From Punctularia strigosozonata HHB-11173 SS5 (Eukaryota > Basidiomycota > Agaricomycetes > Corticiales > Punctulariaceae): a stretch of 64,000 nucleotides of DNA. The stretch spans positions 1,714,836 through 1,778,835 of the forward strand of contig NW_006767437.1 of NCBI RefSeq assembly GCF_000264995.1. Direction: 5' to 3'. The translations under genes were made by a program, and so were the position numbers. Shown one piece after another: positions 34,657-46,478 of this stretch; position 1 is the stretch's first letter; every line of letters begins with the position of its first letter. Under the pieces are notes generated by a model, which saw only the letters and a program-made list of their open reading frames with translations, did not search any database and was not told the origin of the DNA.

Positions 34657-36865
34657 TCAAACCACAAGCAACGATAACAGAGTCGCTTCCGTTTGTAGTA
34701 CCTGAAATGGCTGGAGTCAATTTGAGTTGGCTAAACTTTGTATACTCACGAACCTCTAATGCCTGCTGAATCTCCAACCTCCGGCGGGCAGCATCAAGCC
34801 AATCAGAGAGCAACAACTTCGCTGTCCCGGTGAGCTGGTTCAACTCCCGCGCGGCGCTATCGAGGTCCTTCTCGTTGAGATAGTACTCGGCACGCGCGAG
34901 GACGCTGAGCGTGTCGGAGCCTTCGACAAGCCCACTACGCTTGAACTGGAAGGAGGAAAGGAGCTGCGAAGCAAGGTGGGAGAGCACGCCGGCACCCGTG
35001 TCAGGCACGAGCGCAACGCTTGCGACTTTCGGCGCAACGCTGGTCGAGAACCAGCTCGCGAGGTCCGCGAAAGGCTCAACGCCAATGTCAGGTACATCCG
35101 TTGCCTCAAGCGTCTCGAGCGCGGTGGTGACGACCGGGTCATCCTTCGCGGTGGCGAAATGCCTGAGGACACGGAGCTCCTCGCGGAACGGCTTGCGTGT
35201 GGGTGAATCCACGGCAGTATTCAGCGCGCGAAGGGCGGACCAGAGCGCGTGCACGCGTAGATTCTCGTCGAGATACTCCGAGTTGTCGAGTGCGACGCGT
35301 TCGAGGCGCTTGAGGTTCGCGGCAAGCTCATCAAGCTTAGCGAGACGTCCACCGCGCTCCTCCTCAACGCGGACCTTCACCTCACGGATCCAACGACGCT
35401 GTAACTCGATGCCCTGCGCGATGACCTCCTCCTTCAGACTGCCCATGTTGCGTGAATCAAAGACTGCCATCTCCGGAAGCAAAGAGAACACACCGTTGAT
35501 TGATTATCTCGCTTTGGGTGGCAAGTTCTTGCTCAAGCTTCTCCCGGTAGGCCTTGACGAACTTGGCCTTCTCGTCCTCGAGATACTTCTTGAACTCATC
35601 TTCCTGCATGTCCAACTTATCCTGGGCCGCCATCTCCAACTCCAACAGCTTCAGGTTGTACTGCCGTGCCTGCTCGTCCAGCGTAGCCTCCAGCTTTTCC
35701 TTCTCCTCAGCCTTCACCTTGTCCACCTTGCCGGCGAGCTCGGTGAGATCGATCTTGGCGATGTCAAGGATGTCGCGCGCCTTCTCGGCGGCGGTGGGGT
35801 TGGAGTTGAGGTAGGAGGCGAGGTTGTCGATGACATCGGCAAGTTGAGCGATGACGGGCTCCGAAGCACCGAGTTCGGCGACCGCGGGGGCGACAAGGGG
35901 GAGAGGATCGGGGGCAGGAGCAGCGACGGGAGCGGGAGTAGGCTTGGGGGGAGGAGCGGGGCGAGCGTAGCCTGGAGGTGGCTCGAAACCGAGAGGGAGG
36001 GGCGAGTCATAGACGTTCGTGCCGCCAATCTTACCGGCTACCTCGTGAACGGGTTCTTTGGGAATTTTGCCTGCCAGTGCAGCTTCCGCTTCTTCGATGA
36101 GCTCCTCCACACCCGCCGAAAACGACCGAAGTCGGTGTCGCACGATACCACGCACGCGCTCCTCGTCCCTCTCGATCGAAATGACGACGGCGTCCTTCAC
36201 GGCCTTTGCCTTCGCCTTCGCCTTCTCCACCGTCTCCTTCAGAGTGGTCTTGTGAGGCTCCGGCTGCTCCGCGACCTTGATTTCCGCCTTCTTCGCCTGC
36301 CGCTCTACATTCTCCGCCTCGCCCTTAACCTTCTTCACGGCTGCGTCCCGAGCCTCCTTCAGCTTGTCCACGATATCGCTTTCGCTCGTCTTGTTCACCG
36401 CAGTCTCGATGTTTATCCCGCCCGCAAGGCGCTGCACACCCTTCACCACGTCGTCCGCCACGATCAGTATACCACGCCCGGCATTGATGACCGATTCAAT
36501 TGCGGATTCGACCGTGACTTCATCCAAGCCCTCGTCCTCCGCGAACTGAACGACGGAGCTAGCCAGAGGAACGTTGTCCACGAAGAAGTCATGGTAGGTT
36601 TCGTTGTTGACCGCGGCAAAGGCGCTGCCTATGTAGAACGTAGCAGTTGCGGTTGCAGTGTAGAGCAGAAAGCGTCGGACTCCGCTCGACTTTTTTGGTG
36701 GTGCCGTCTGTCCTTCTGCAGCAGTCGCAAGGCGCTACGAGGCTGTCGCGTCAGTATACATGTATCCATGGAATAACAATTTGACCTCACCCGCCGAGAA
36801 ACCCTGACGAGGTTCCTCCCCGCAGGCTGCAGCGTCCTCTGGGAGACCGCTAAGGCGCGATGCAT
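34657..36865 (-). CDS. MIC60: MIC60 (mitofilin), MICOS core subunit
   Basis: Exons 36865-36791, 36734-35494, 35438-34754, 34701-34657; 681 residues. A basic presequence (MHRALAVSQRTLQPAGRNLV), a transmembrane segment at about 46-64 (FLLYTATATATFYIGSAFAA), a Lys/Glu-rich intermembrane-space coiled coil, and the mitofilin C-terminal domain (QGIELQRRWIREVKVRVEEE; LSDWLDAARRRLEIQQALE) ending LQTEATLLSLLVV from a 45-nt last exon. MIC60 shapes crista junctions in the inner mitochondrial membrane. Intron 2 (35439-35493) was placed so that INQR joins LKEEV. Divergent from ATG22 with 209 bp between starts. Confidence 0.92.
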
Positions 36866-37074
36866 CCGAAGCGATTCGTTGTCGCGGACGACGTCGAGAG
36901 TGGTGAGGTCAAAGTGAGTGGCTGCCCGGCTCCGGCCGGAACGCGGAAGAGGCCGCTCAGTTCAGCTCAGATCTTTGCCCACGACCATGGCGCATCGAAG
37001 TTCGCTCAGCATGCGGCGTTTCGGTATTTGTGGGCCTTACAATCCACCAGTGGAGTTCTCTGCCTTTTGCCATC
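36866..37074. promoter_or_regulatory. bidirectional promoter region MIC60 / ATG22
   Basis: 209 bp separate the two start codons in head-to-head orientation. No clear TATA box was seen. Confidence 0.45.
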
Positions 37075-39347
37075 ATGGAACCTGAGGAGACGCTGGACAA
37101 GAAACGCGAGTCGTTCGACGTCGCGGAGGACAGCGTCGAGGATCAGAATTTGGATAGATCCAAGTGGAAGACCACGAAATGGGAGCTTTGGGCGTTTTAT
37201 CTGTATTATGTGGTGCGCTCGTATATACTTCTCCGATCTGAACTCGGTTCGAAGGGTGCACGCCCAGGGAAACAACGGACTATCTGGATTCAATTTTGGG
37301 CCCTCGCAGTTCCAGAACTTGCTATTCCTGGCTGGATATGACCCGGCTCACCCGCCGTTTGAGGCTCCCTGTGGAAGTAACACGGGATGCGTGCTGCCGT
37401 ACCTCGGACGTGTGCGAGACAGTAAGCCTTATTCCATGTCGGCTTCGCTCATCGACATTCATCACTTTAACAGTAAATTCTATCGTTCTCTTGACGAACG
37501 GCATAAGCTTCGCCATCCAAGCTGTTGTTCTCTTACTCATCGGCGCATGGGCGGACTATGGCAGGTGGAGGCCCAATATTACAATATTTTTCACGATTTT
37601 AGCCGTCGCCGTCTCCTTTGCCTGGCTGGGCGTCGAAGATCCCTCGAGATGGAGAGCAGGTGTTGCACTGTATATCCTCGGTCGTGAGTATGCGGTACAT
37701 TGTTATTTCTGGTGACTGACTACGATGCTCGACAGTCATCACCTACCAATGCGCCTTGACGTTCTGGACCGCCGCATTCCCTGGCCTCGCACGCGATCTT
37801 CCCGAAGTCAAGGCTTCAGCACAGGACGTACTTGAAGGCAAGAAAACGCTCGAACAGGACGCTGCTCATGAGTCGCTCCAACGCAACCGCATATCCAACG
37901 TCTCCTTCGCGGTGTGTTCACTCGGGGAAATATTCATACTTGCCGTGATGGTCGGAATCCTGGAGGGTCTTCACGCAGGTGACAGTACGGAGAACAACAC
38001 CAAGGCGTTCAGCGTACTTATCGCGTTTTCCGGTGGAGTGTGGCGTCAGTAATGCATCCTTGTGTCTGACAGCTCGATCTTAACTATGAGGGCAGTTCTA
38101 TGCGCCTTACCATGGTTCATTCTCGAGAAGAGGCGCCCCGGGCTAGCTCTCCCGCCACGCACATCCTTCCTCACTATTGGCTTCAAGCAAACCTATGTCG
38201 CATTCCGAGAATGTCTCAGGTTGAAGCAGACGTTCTTGTATCTCATCTTCTATTTTCTCATGTGGGTCACGTCAATTCTCTACCAAGAGTGCCTACTGAA
38301 GCTATGGGTGGAAGGGGCGATGTATTAAACACGACTGTAACCGTGATTGGGACTCTGCAGAACAGGTGCATACGGTTTTCTTCGACATCCGCACTGGGAA
38401 AGCTCACCCATTACTCAGTGTTGTATCATATTCGACGTTGGATCTCACGCTACTCCTCATCGTGGGCATTGTAGCGCAAGGGTTGGGCATATAGTGAGTG
38501 ACCTGGACTTGTGCCATTCTAGGATGAGACTCGACAAGCGGTACAGCCTGTTTTGGATCGTACAGAAGAAGTACAACATCTCAACGAAAGCGGTACATCG
38601 TCGTGACATTGATACGTTGCGCACTCGATTTCATCCTCCACTTTTAGATGTTATCCTTCAATGTGATCTGGATAATCGTGCGTCGCCCGTCAAGCCAAAG
38701 CGCGTCCTTCTTCTCTAAGGTCATGGACCACATTCTATAGATCTTGACTATTTGGGGTCTTATCGGCATACACACAAACGCGTTCGGCTTTAAGCACGTC
38801 TGGGAAATATGGTATATAATCTGCGTCATTTATATGAAAGCGTTGTGAACAGATTTATTACAGGCTGTACCAAGCGTACTATGGCCTCATGGTGTGCCCC
38901 TGGTACGCGTACAGTCAGACCATGATCAGCGAAGTATCGCCTCTCCCTCAGATGTGGGCCTTTCTATTCCTGAAGTCGCGCTTGATTTATCTGACAACGC
39001 TTCATTTAGGTTCCTTTTCTTCGCTCTTTTCTCCGTCGTGGGCAAGACCTCGGCTTTCATCGGGCCTTTCGTCACTTCCGCGATCATCACCGACTCAGGG
39101 GATAACAACAACATGCCTTTTACCTTCCTATTCTCCCTGTCAGTCTTCTCTCCCTCTACTGGTCGAATCTTGGCTCATATATGATAACGCGCGCAGGGGT
39201 GTGGTGAGCACGGTCTTCCTTTACTTGGTTGATGTGCCGAAGAGTCGGGTGGAATGCGAGGAGTTCGTCAGAGCGGAGGCCGAAAGAAAGGCATTTGAGG
39301 CCTCGATCGCCACCACAGGTACGAGGGCGACGAGTGGCCAAGTGTAG
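37075..39347 (+). CDS. ATG22: ATG22-like vacuolar amino-acid efflux transporter
   Basis: Thirteen exons: 37075-37212, 37268-37421, 37474-37683, 37736-38044, 38096-38261, 38315-38365, 38419-38493, 38547-38592, 38648-38677, 38741-38811, 38864-38953, 39010-39138, 39197-39347; 539 residues, all phases agree. Major-facilitator fold with about 12 hydrophobic helices. Family features include WELWAFYLYYVGNNGLSGF, GAWADYGRWRPNI, NRISNVSFAVCSLGEI, the DVLNTTVTVIGTLQN motif and GPFVTSAIITDSGDN. ATG22 exports amino acids from the vacuole after autophagic breakdown. One exon is only 30 nt. Confidence 0.87.
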
Positions 39348-39653
39348 ACTGCTCCGAACCCCCGTACGCGCATCTATAAAATCGCCAAATAACTGCGGTA
39401 TCATTTCGCGATACATACGTTATACATAGACTGTCACGTAACTGATCCCGACCTGGCGCGATTCGTACTTCGCCGCCACGCTAAGTTACTTGCTCTGCCT
39501 CCGCATATCATGGTCAGAAGACTTGTTCCGCCCCGGACCGGCGGCTGAACATCTCCTCTTACACCATGCACTTCTATATAAATTCGATATGGGAACCCAT
39601 CAACGACGAAATTTAAAATCCTCACGTCATTAGCTTGCCAGTGGTGGTTGGCT

Positions 39654-41862
39654 ATGGCCTGCAAGCAGCTGTTGCAGGCGACCTTCGCCCTCTTGCTTTT
39701 CGTGTTTTGTGAGTCGGAGTCCCACAGTCTGACCGGAAACCAAGTGCTGAACCAAGCTCCCTCGCACATAGGTACACGCGCACTCGTGAATCCCATACTA
39801 CCTGGATGGAATCCGGACCCGACCATTCTCCGCGTCGGTGACGACTACTTCATCGCGACCTCGACGTTCGAACAGTTTCCGGGACACCCGATATGGCACA
39901 GCAGAAACTTAGTGGACTGGAGCATCATTGGATATGGATTGAATCGCCGTAGCCAATTAGATTTGACGGGTGTTCCTCCAAGCGGAGGTACGTCTATGTC
40001 CACAAGACCGCGTACAAGTTGGTGTTCCCCTCGTATTCATCGCTTCAACAGGGTCCTGGGCACCTGGATTGCGGTACCACAAGGGGATGTTCTATCTTGT
40101 ATCAACCACACGCTTCGTCTACACTCCGGAGTTAAGGCTCTTCCCTCGATCATTCTATGTCAAGACGGAAGATATATTCTCGAACAACTGGAGCGACCCT
40201 GTGTGGTTTGGTAAATATCTTGCAATGTGGACTAACAGGTATCTGACGGTGCGGCAAAGACTCGTTGGGTTATGACAACGATTTGTTTTGGGATACGAAC
40301 GGCGATGTGAGCACAGCGGCGTCCAGGTCCTGAACCTGTCTCACGCATTTGCTTAGGTCTATAACACATGGTCGGGCATCAACAATGCCGTGCAAAACAT
40401 TTATGGTGTGCCTCTCGCGTTCCATAGACATTCACAACACAAGGGCTCACTCATGATACACGTGGCTTTCAGGCATTTGGCAGAACAGAATCGATTTGGA
40501 GACTGGGAGTCCCCTCACCGAGGCCCAGCTAATCTTCAACGGCACTCTTCCATTAAACTCAACATCGCGGCCAGAGGGTCCTCATGTATACCACGTAAAT
40601 GGTACCTACTACCTCATGATTGCGGAAGGTAAGTTTGCCCAGGCAACTCCGACTGTACTGGTGGCTCACGAGTTGGGCGTCACAGGCGGCTCTGGACCGC
40701 AGCATCGCTCCACCATCCAACGCGGACCGTCGCCCTCTGGGCCATGGGAAAACAATCCAGCAAATCCCATCCTTTTCAACGGCGCAGACCTATCGTTGCC
40801 TGTGCAATGGACGGGTCACGCTGACTTCGTCGAGGCCGCCGACGGGCAATGGTGGGGCGTCGCCCTCGGGGTCCGTCCTCAACAAGGGAACTTCAGCTAT
40901 CTTCAGCTCGGTACGCAGCGTCATCTCTCGTTTGCTCTTTGCTCACCCTGTGCTCCGTCAGGTCGCGAGACATTCCTCTTTCCCGTCACATGGCAGGATG
41001 GTTGGCCTATCTTCAATCATGGAGAGCCGATCCGCGAGCATATGCCTGGCGTTCTTCACGACAAACCCACTTCATCGACATTCAACACCTCCTTTACCAG
41101 CAAAACCCTCGACCACTCTTTCTTCTATCATCGCACACCCTACAAACCATTCCATTCGCTCACGGCGCGTCCGGGATACCTCAGAATCAACGCGAGCCCC
41201 TATTCACCGGGCGATCGTGACGTGCCCGCGCTGCTCCTGCGCAAACAAGCGTCTTACAACGAGAGCGTGGAGGTTCGGCTGGACGATTTCGCCGTTGGCG
41301 ACAAGGGGTCGAATCTGACCGAAGCGGGTTTGAGCGCCTTCTACGACGACCTGTTGCACAATGATATCGGTGTGGCGGGCCCGGACCGGGCGAGTGGGGA
41401 GACCGGGAGGAAGATTGTTGTGAGGACGAAGGTCGCGGCGCAGCAGGTTGGTCCGTGGGCGCTTGTGCCTGCTAACAACACGATGACTACGGTAAGGATC
41501 CTACGACAAGTTGGACTATCGTCTACCGATCTCACATCACCCGATAGACGACGTATATCCCGCTACGCACAGACTCTGAACCTGTCAGATTGAAAGTCGT
41601 CACCAACTCCACCACTTACACGCTGGGATACGCAGAGGGAGGTGACGATTTCGTCTTCCCGGTAACGTTTGACGCAGCTGCTATGTCTCTCCCACCTCAA
41701 GGGTGAGTGGTGTTTCGCTGCCGACAATGCATTTTCTAACCGAAGCCGTGGAATAGAAATTTCTTCTTCAAGGGTGCCATGTGGGGCATATATAATACCG
41801 GCCATGGTCGTCCAAGTCTTGTTCCAGCCGACTTCAAGTATTGGACTCAGATCCCAGAATAA
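39654..41862 (+). CDS. secreted GH43 beta-xylosidase / arabinofuranosidase-like enzyme
   Basis: Nine exons: 39654-39987, 40052-40210, 40260-40306, 40357-40405, 40473-40628, 40686-40910, 40962-41491, 41548-41702, 41757-41862; 586 residues. Signal peptide LLQATFALLLFVFCESES. NPILPGWNPDPTILRVGDDY holds the general-base Asp of family 43; YFIATSTFEQFPGHPIWHSR and APGLRYHKGMFYLVST are also typical, and the five-bladed propeller is followed by a C-terminal beta-sandwich domain (from about residue 330). Likely acts outside the cell on xylan or arabinan side chains of plant wall; exact substrate unresolved. Several N-glycosylation sequons (NGT, NTS). Fits a wood- or litter-decaying fungus. Confidence 0.88.
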
Positions 41863-42012
41863 GAGTATTGGAAGTTGCACAGTTCCATGATGAAGTGAAT
41901 GCAATTTCATTTTCCTTGTAACACATAGCACGATCGATGTTCAACTGGTATAAGACAGGTCGCGTATAAATAGACTGACAAGACAATGAGACGGTATGCA
42001 GTAGAGGGCGCA

Positions 42013-43161
42013 TCAAGCGTAGGGTAACGGCGCCAGAGCGCATTCGCAGATGACCTGGGCCCGTCTGACGACAGTCTGAACGTTCTGGTGCCCCTCTCTC
42101 GAAATCTTGACCAAGCCAAAGAAAACCGTAGCCCCTACCCTATCGCCCGCGCCCTTGTCGCTCTGCACGCACCGCTTCACGAGCTCGACTTGCCTAGGGT
42201 CGAGCGGACTTCCGAGCTCAGGCACAAACGCGCGATAGAACGTGTCTGCTGCGCCAGAGCCACCTGGATTGGAGCCGTGCAGCATGCGCGAGAACTCCGT
42301 CGCGCTCTGGAGGAGCGGGATGGCGGCGTGCATAATAGGACTTTGTTGAGGTGGCGAAAATAGGCCGAAGAGATTCGGCATCTGCTCTTGCAGGATGAGG
42401 GTGGTCATTTCCGTCGATGGCGCCTCGATCGCGGCGGAGAAGGTCTGACGGCGCCAAACGCATGCAACAGTCGCGTCACCTAAACGGTCGGTAGTGAGGC
42501 GACGAAATGATACTACAGGCGCGGATCACTTACGAGAGAAAATGTGTTCGTGTATTCGCGAGAGCTGAATGTTCGCTTCAGCTGAATCAGTGACGATGAG
42601 ACAGTTCACGACCCCATCGGCGATCACTTCGGACATGACATGGCGGAGTAGACTTTGTACCTTCATCGCGGATGTATCTGGAATCACCGAGGGGCTGCCA
42701 TCGTTGATATCCTCCAACGTCGCTCGTTGGAGATCAGCGAGAGGAAGAGGAGGACTTCGGACGATATCTCCAGCCCAGCGATTGATCAGCTTCTCTAACC
42801 TGGAGGCAGCATTCTGTAACGACAACATCAGACAACCCGACTTGCGACGCGTGATAACAAATCCTGCCTTTACGGAGAAGTCGTCCACAGAGGATTTGGC
42901 TGAAGCTGAATGCGGCTGCGCAAAGTCTTCGCCCTCCAGGGTCGCGATCCGCGACCGCAGCATCGCGATTTGCCTCTCCTGCTCCTCCATCTGCTGCCGC
43001 TGCTGCTCCACCTGCTCATGCGCAATCCTCTACGCGCGGTCGGCTTAGCATCAAGCGCCCAGCGTGCCGGACGAATGAACGGGCCGACTTACGAACTGAC
43101 TCAGCGCATAGCGGTACTGCTCCCCGGACACAAAACCTTGATTCTGAGCGGAAGCCGCCAT
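42013..43161 (-). CDS. coiled-coil protein of unknown function
   Basis: Exons 43161-43093, 43029-42874, 42813-42534, 42479-42013; 323 residues. Starts MAASAQNQGFVSGEQYRYAL; a glutamine/glutamate coiled coil follows (QVEQQRQQMEEQERQIAML, then RSRIATLEGE), then two helical segments (LEKLINRWAGDIV; SLLRHVMSEVIADGVVNCLI) and a C-terminal block around VELVKRCVQSDKGAGDRVG. The coiled coil plus helical domain recalls the middle of some fungal transcription factors, but no DNA-binding domain is present. The start is the first ATG in the open frame; an upstream exon cannot be excluded. Function unknown. Confidence 0.6.
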
Positions 43162-43757
43162 TCTTCCGACCGCTTTGCGTACGGTGACGGCTAAGGCGAA
43201 GGTGTTTCCGCGCGGCTGCGCTGTGGATTATGGTGACCACACCCGAGTACAGCCTCGCCAAGATGAAAGCGGTCGAACGATAGATCTGTAACAGGTGATA
43301 CCAAAAGTCTCCGGGATCCACGATCCGAGGCCTTGATCATAGTAAAGACTACAACGCTCGGACATTGCCTCGTATGAAACGAGCAATAAGCTACATGTGC
43401 ACTCAAGATATGCACCGCTGAGGCCGGAAGTAGGTGGTTGTTGGCGTCGTGAGAAAGCCCCGTTGCGTACGCACCTTTCTCTTTCGACCACCATCGCCGC
43501 CGTCCGCAATGGCCGATTCATTCGGATGATCAAACTGTCAAGCTCAGCCCTCGGGCCTCTATGTTACACTATGCAGAAAACCTTGCAGTGCCGAGGCGCG
43601 TGCGTGAACAAGGCATGCCGTCACCCTCGAGACATATATCAGCTATGTGCCCAATCCGAACGGTATCCTCGTCCAACCTCTCAACTTTCCTGCCATGTTA
43701 AACTCGTTCTCCACAGCGGTGTCTCTTTTCTGATTGTACATGACTTAGATGCAGTAA
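43162..43757. other. spacer without recognised gene
   Basis: Lies between the coiled-coil gene (-) and the F-box-like fragment (+). Nothing recognisable. Confidence 0.4.
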
Positions 43758-44285
43758 TTGTATGCGCGCCATCCTCGCATCTTCGATCACACAGTTGCCT
43801 CGGTCGCCTTAGCGGGACTAGCGTCATGGACTCGCGGCAACTACCTCGCGAAGAGGGATTTGTACGGTGATATACACATCCGGTCTTCGATTGACATGCA
43901 GACTATCAGACACGTCGGCACAATGGATAGCCTCGAAGCTCTTGCATCCAAGACGGATTGTGAACCTCAGCTGCTCGCGAACACGCGCTCGCTCGCGGTC
44001 AAGGAACAGCTCTGGGACGATTCCGCAAAGGTGGCTGTCGTGTACCTCTGCCGCATCCTCTCCCGCGTACACCTGAGGCGCTTCTCCACGACCTTTCATG
44101 TCGATTTCGCTCCCTGGTTACCTATCCTCGCCCTCAATAGTGCCCATACGTTGACACATCTCGATATTGTGATTAACCCCGCCGTGTATGGGAACAGTCC
44201 ATGCGTCACCTCAACAGCCTTGCCGGTGTTGGACGACTATGGCGAGGCGTTCGGAGGTTTGGTCGCTACTAGGCGTGAACGATGA
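43758..44285 (+). pseudogene. F-box-family fragment
   Basis: An open frame of 175 codons reads VALAGLASWTRGNYLAKRDL, then YGDIHI, and later LRRFSTTFHVDFAPW and LTHLDIVIN. This is the pattern that follows an F-box in basidiomycete proteins (x-LAxLxxWxxxxxxxLxxxLYxxI then LRR-like text). The N-terminal F-box itself (LPxEIxxxI) is not seen upstream and the frame ends early, so it is probably a remnant. Confidence 0.4.
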
Positions 44286-44822
44286 CATTTTACCCGTCGT
44301 CTCAGCGTGCGTGTCAGCGTGATCATGAACAAACTTCGGGCATACAAGCGTACGACTTCCCGTGTCATGCATAGACCTATCATAGACAGTACTGTACTAC
44401 CTGACATATAGAGTTCAATACCTACACCTGAAACAATCGCGGCTCGAGCGTGAGCCCTTCATCCTGCACACGGCACTCGAGACGCTGCAGACAAGACGGA
44501 AAGGTGCAACTAGTCTCGTAACGAACAGTTCTAGCCTTACGTCGCACACCTGTAAGCTGGCGTCGTCGGACTGATAGTCAGAGCAGTTCTCGAACTTATA
44601 CGAAACACCATCTCATTGTCTCGTTTGTCGTGACCTCTTATCTGTCGGTGCACATCATTGACATTGGACAGGTCCGGTTTGAAGAGGTGTAATCAGCCGA
44701 TCAATCGCCCGGCCCTTTAAGCTTTGAGGTCGGACGTGCGACTACGTGACAGCGCTTGTCAGTACCGCGACACCGCTAGCCAGCACCGTCGCGTGTATCT
44801 ACATGTCGTTCAGCACTTCCGC
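44286..44822. other. spacer without recognised gene
   Basis: In a complete ADP1-type gene the ATP-binding cassette and membrane domains would follow the stop at 44823 here on the minus strand; none are present. Confidence 0.5.
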
Positions 44823-46056
44823 TCACTTGAGGTCCATTGGAGCTGACGAGGAGCGTATACACTCCCCGCTCTCGCACCGCAGCATGAGATAAGGGTCGCC
44901 GAACAGCGCGTCGGATAGTGCGTTCAGGCTGGGCTCCTCGAATCGGCATCCGGCGCCAGTCGCGCAGGCGAAGGAGCCCGGACCTTTGATGTCCTCGTCC
45001 AAGAACGAGGAAATGTCGACGCTTCCCAGTTCGCCGCAGAAGAAGCGGCCCGGGATGCACTTGCATTTCATGCGGTCGCAGACGTAGGCGAATGTCCTGT
45101 CAGTTTCAGGGTCGGACGAACTAAAGAACGAGCAGCCATCGAGGGCACAGTAGAAAGATTCGACTTCCTCGGCCCAGAATCGGAAGGAGCATTCCGATGA
45201 ACTCTTGTCGCAAGAGAGTGTGGCGTGAGGCTGTCGTCCGTTCATGATTCCCATTAGCATCTCGTCTGCAAGCAAGGGTAAGCAAATTAAATGAATACTT
45301 TATGAAGGCTTTAGGAACTACGTACTCGTGATATTACACATGTGGCGGTTTCTGGATACGAAATCGCCCCCGTTGTAGCACACCATGTCTTCACTTTCCG
45401 AATCGTTCGGAGAGGGCTGCGACAAGAGCGAGAATCCGACGCAAGCCTGGTCGTCGTTGCACACTAAGCATGGCTCGTTATTCACAGCTGATTGTGCACG
45501 CCGGAGAGTGCATACCATTGCAGTTTATGCCGCCCCAGCCGGCTTTGCATTGGCATGTTTCACCGGGAGCTCGAGGTTGACGATGGGGTTCGTCCGCGAG
45601 CGAGTCGCATTCTTTGAAGTGGTTGGTTAAGGTCGAGAACAAACATATCTAGGATATAGCGACCAGGTTACGCACGAGGTGTCAAGCATTCGTCGCCGGT
45701 CCAGCCAGGAGGGCATTCACAACGCGCAGTAGAATGGTTGCATTGCGCGTACTGTCCGCAGTCGACCGTCGGAAGCGAGCAGTTGAAGTAGTGTGCGGGC
45801 GTGTCGTCCTGCGTCTGGAAGAATACTGGAGAAAGTTGAGTTGCAAATCGACGACGTCGTGGGGATCGTACTCACCGAGGTGCGAGGAGATCACTGCGGA
45901 GGTTCCAACGTCGTCGTCTATTGCCCGTTCCGATGTCGGATCACCAGCTTCGTACTTTTGATGAGCTTGAACCGTATGCGTCGAGAGGGCCGCGAGGACA
46001 ATAGCGAGGAGCCGATTCAAGGCCGTCGACGGGGACTCATCAACAGCAGATATCAT
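44823..46056 (-). CDS. ADP1-type ABC transporter ectodomain, truncated
   Basis: Exons 46056-45876, 45825-45676, 45611-45516, 45463-45326, 45265-44823; 335 residues in consistent phase. Signal sequence (RLLAIVLAALSTHTVQA), then EGF-like Cys modules (CGQYAQCNHSTARCECPPGW; CQCKAGWGGINCN; CNDDQACVGF) and the conserved ectodomain block FWAEEVESFYCALDGC, CKCIPGRFFCGELGSVDI, GCRFEEPSLNAL, LMLRCESGEC. These are the N-terminal extracellular features of ABCG half transporters related to yeast ADP1. The protein stops at 44823 right after this block and lacks the ATPase and transmembrane domains. It is either a 3'-deleted gene or a stand-alone secreted ectodomain. A GTGAGC donor overlaps the stop. Confidence 0.7.
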
Positions 46057-46478
46057 CTCGAAGCTTGCAACGGTTCTCGATTGTGCAGTACGAGCTCATT
46101 GCCGTTTTTGTCTCCCCAGGCAGACTCTAGAGCGTGAAGACAGTCGTTCACGCAACGGAGCCGTTTGCCTGAGAGCGTACTGATACGCCCTGAGTCGCTT
46201 CGCGCGCGACATAACCAACTCTTGCTCAGCTCTCAACACACCTCACTCGCGGCAGATTGTAAGCATACGAAGGTCGCTACCTGGGTGTATCCATAGAGCT
46301 CTGTTGAATTCTATGATGATCGTAGCTCGGGCTTGCACGCTTTTGTCAGAGCGCTTTGTACCTCCACTCGCCAACGACGTCGACGCGGGACGCTGTTCGG
46401 GTTGCGTTAACTTGCTTCTTCAATCTTGTTCTCGCCGCAGTGCCTCGGGAGGACGTATTACAGCCCGGAGGCTTGGTC
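46057..46478. other. divergent intergenic region
   Basis: Head-to-head spacer between the ADP1-like gene (-) and an F-box gene (+). No gene seen. Confidence 0.5.

Noticed and set aside
35457-35491. A 31-nt intron in MIC60 ending at GGCAG before TCTTTG
   Set aside because: The 55-nt choice (35439-35493) joins the conserved INQR and LKEEV in phase and is of normal length.
34911-36776. 621-codon plus-strand frame opposite MIC60
   Set aside because: Shadow of the MIC60 coding strand, which has clear mitofilin motifs.
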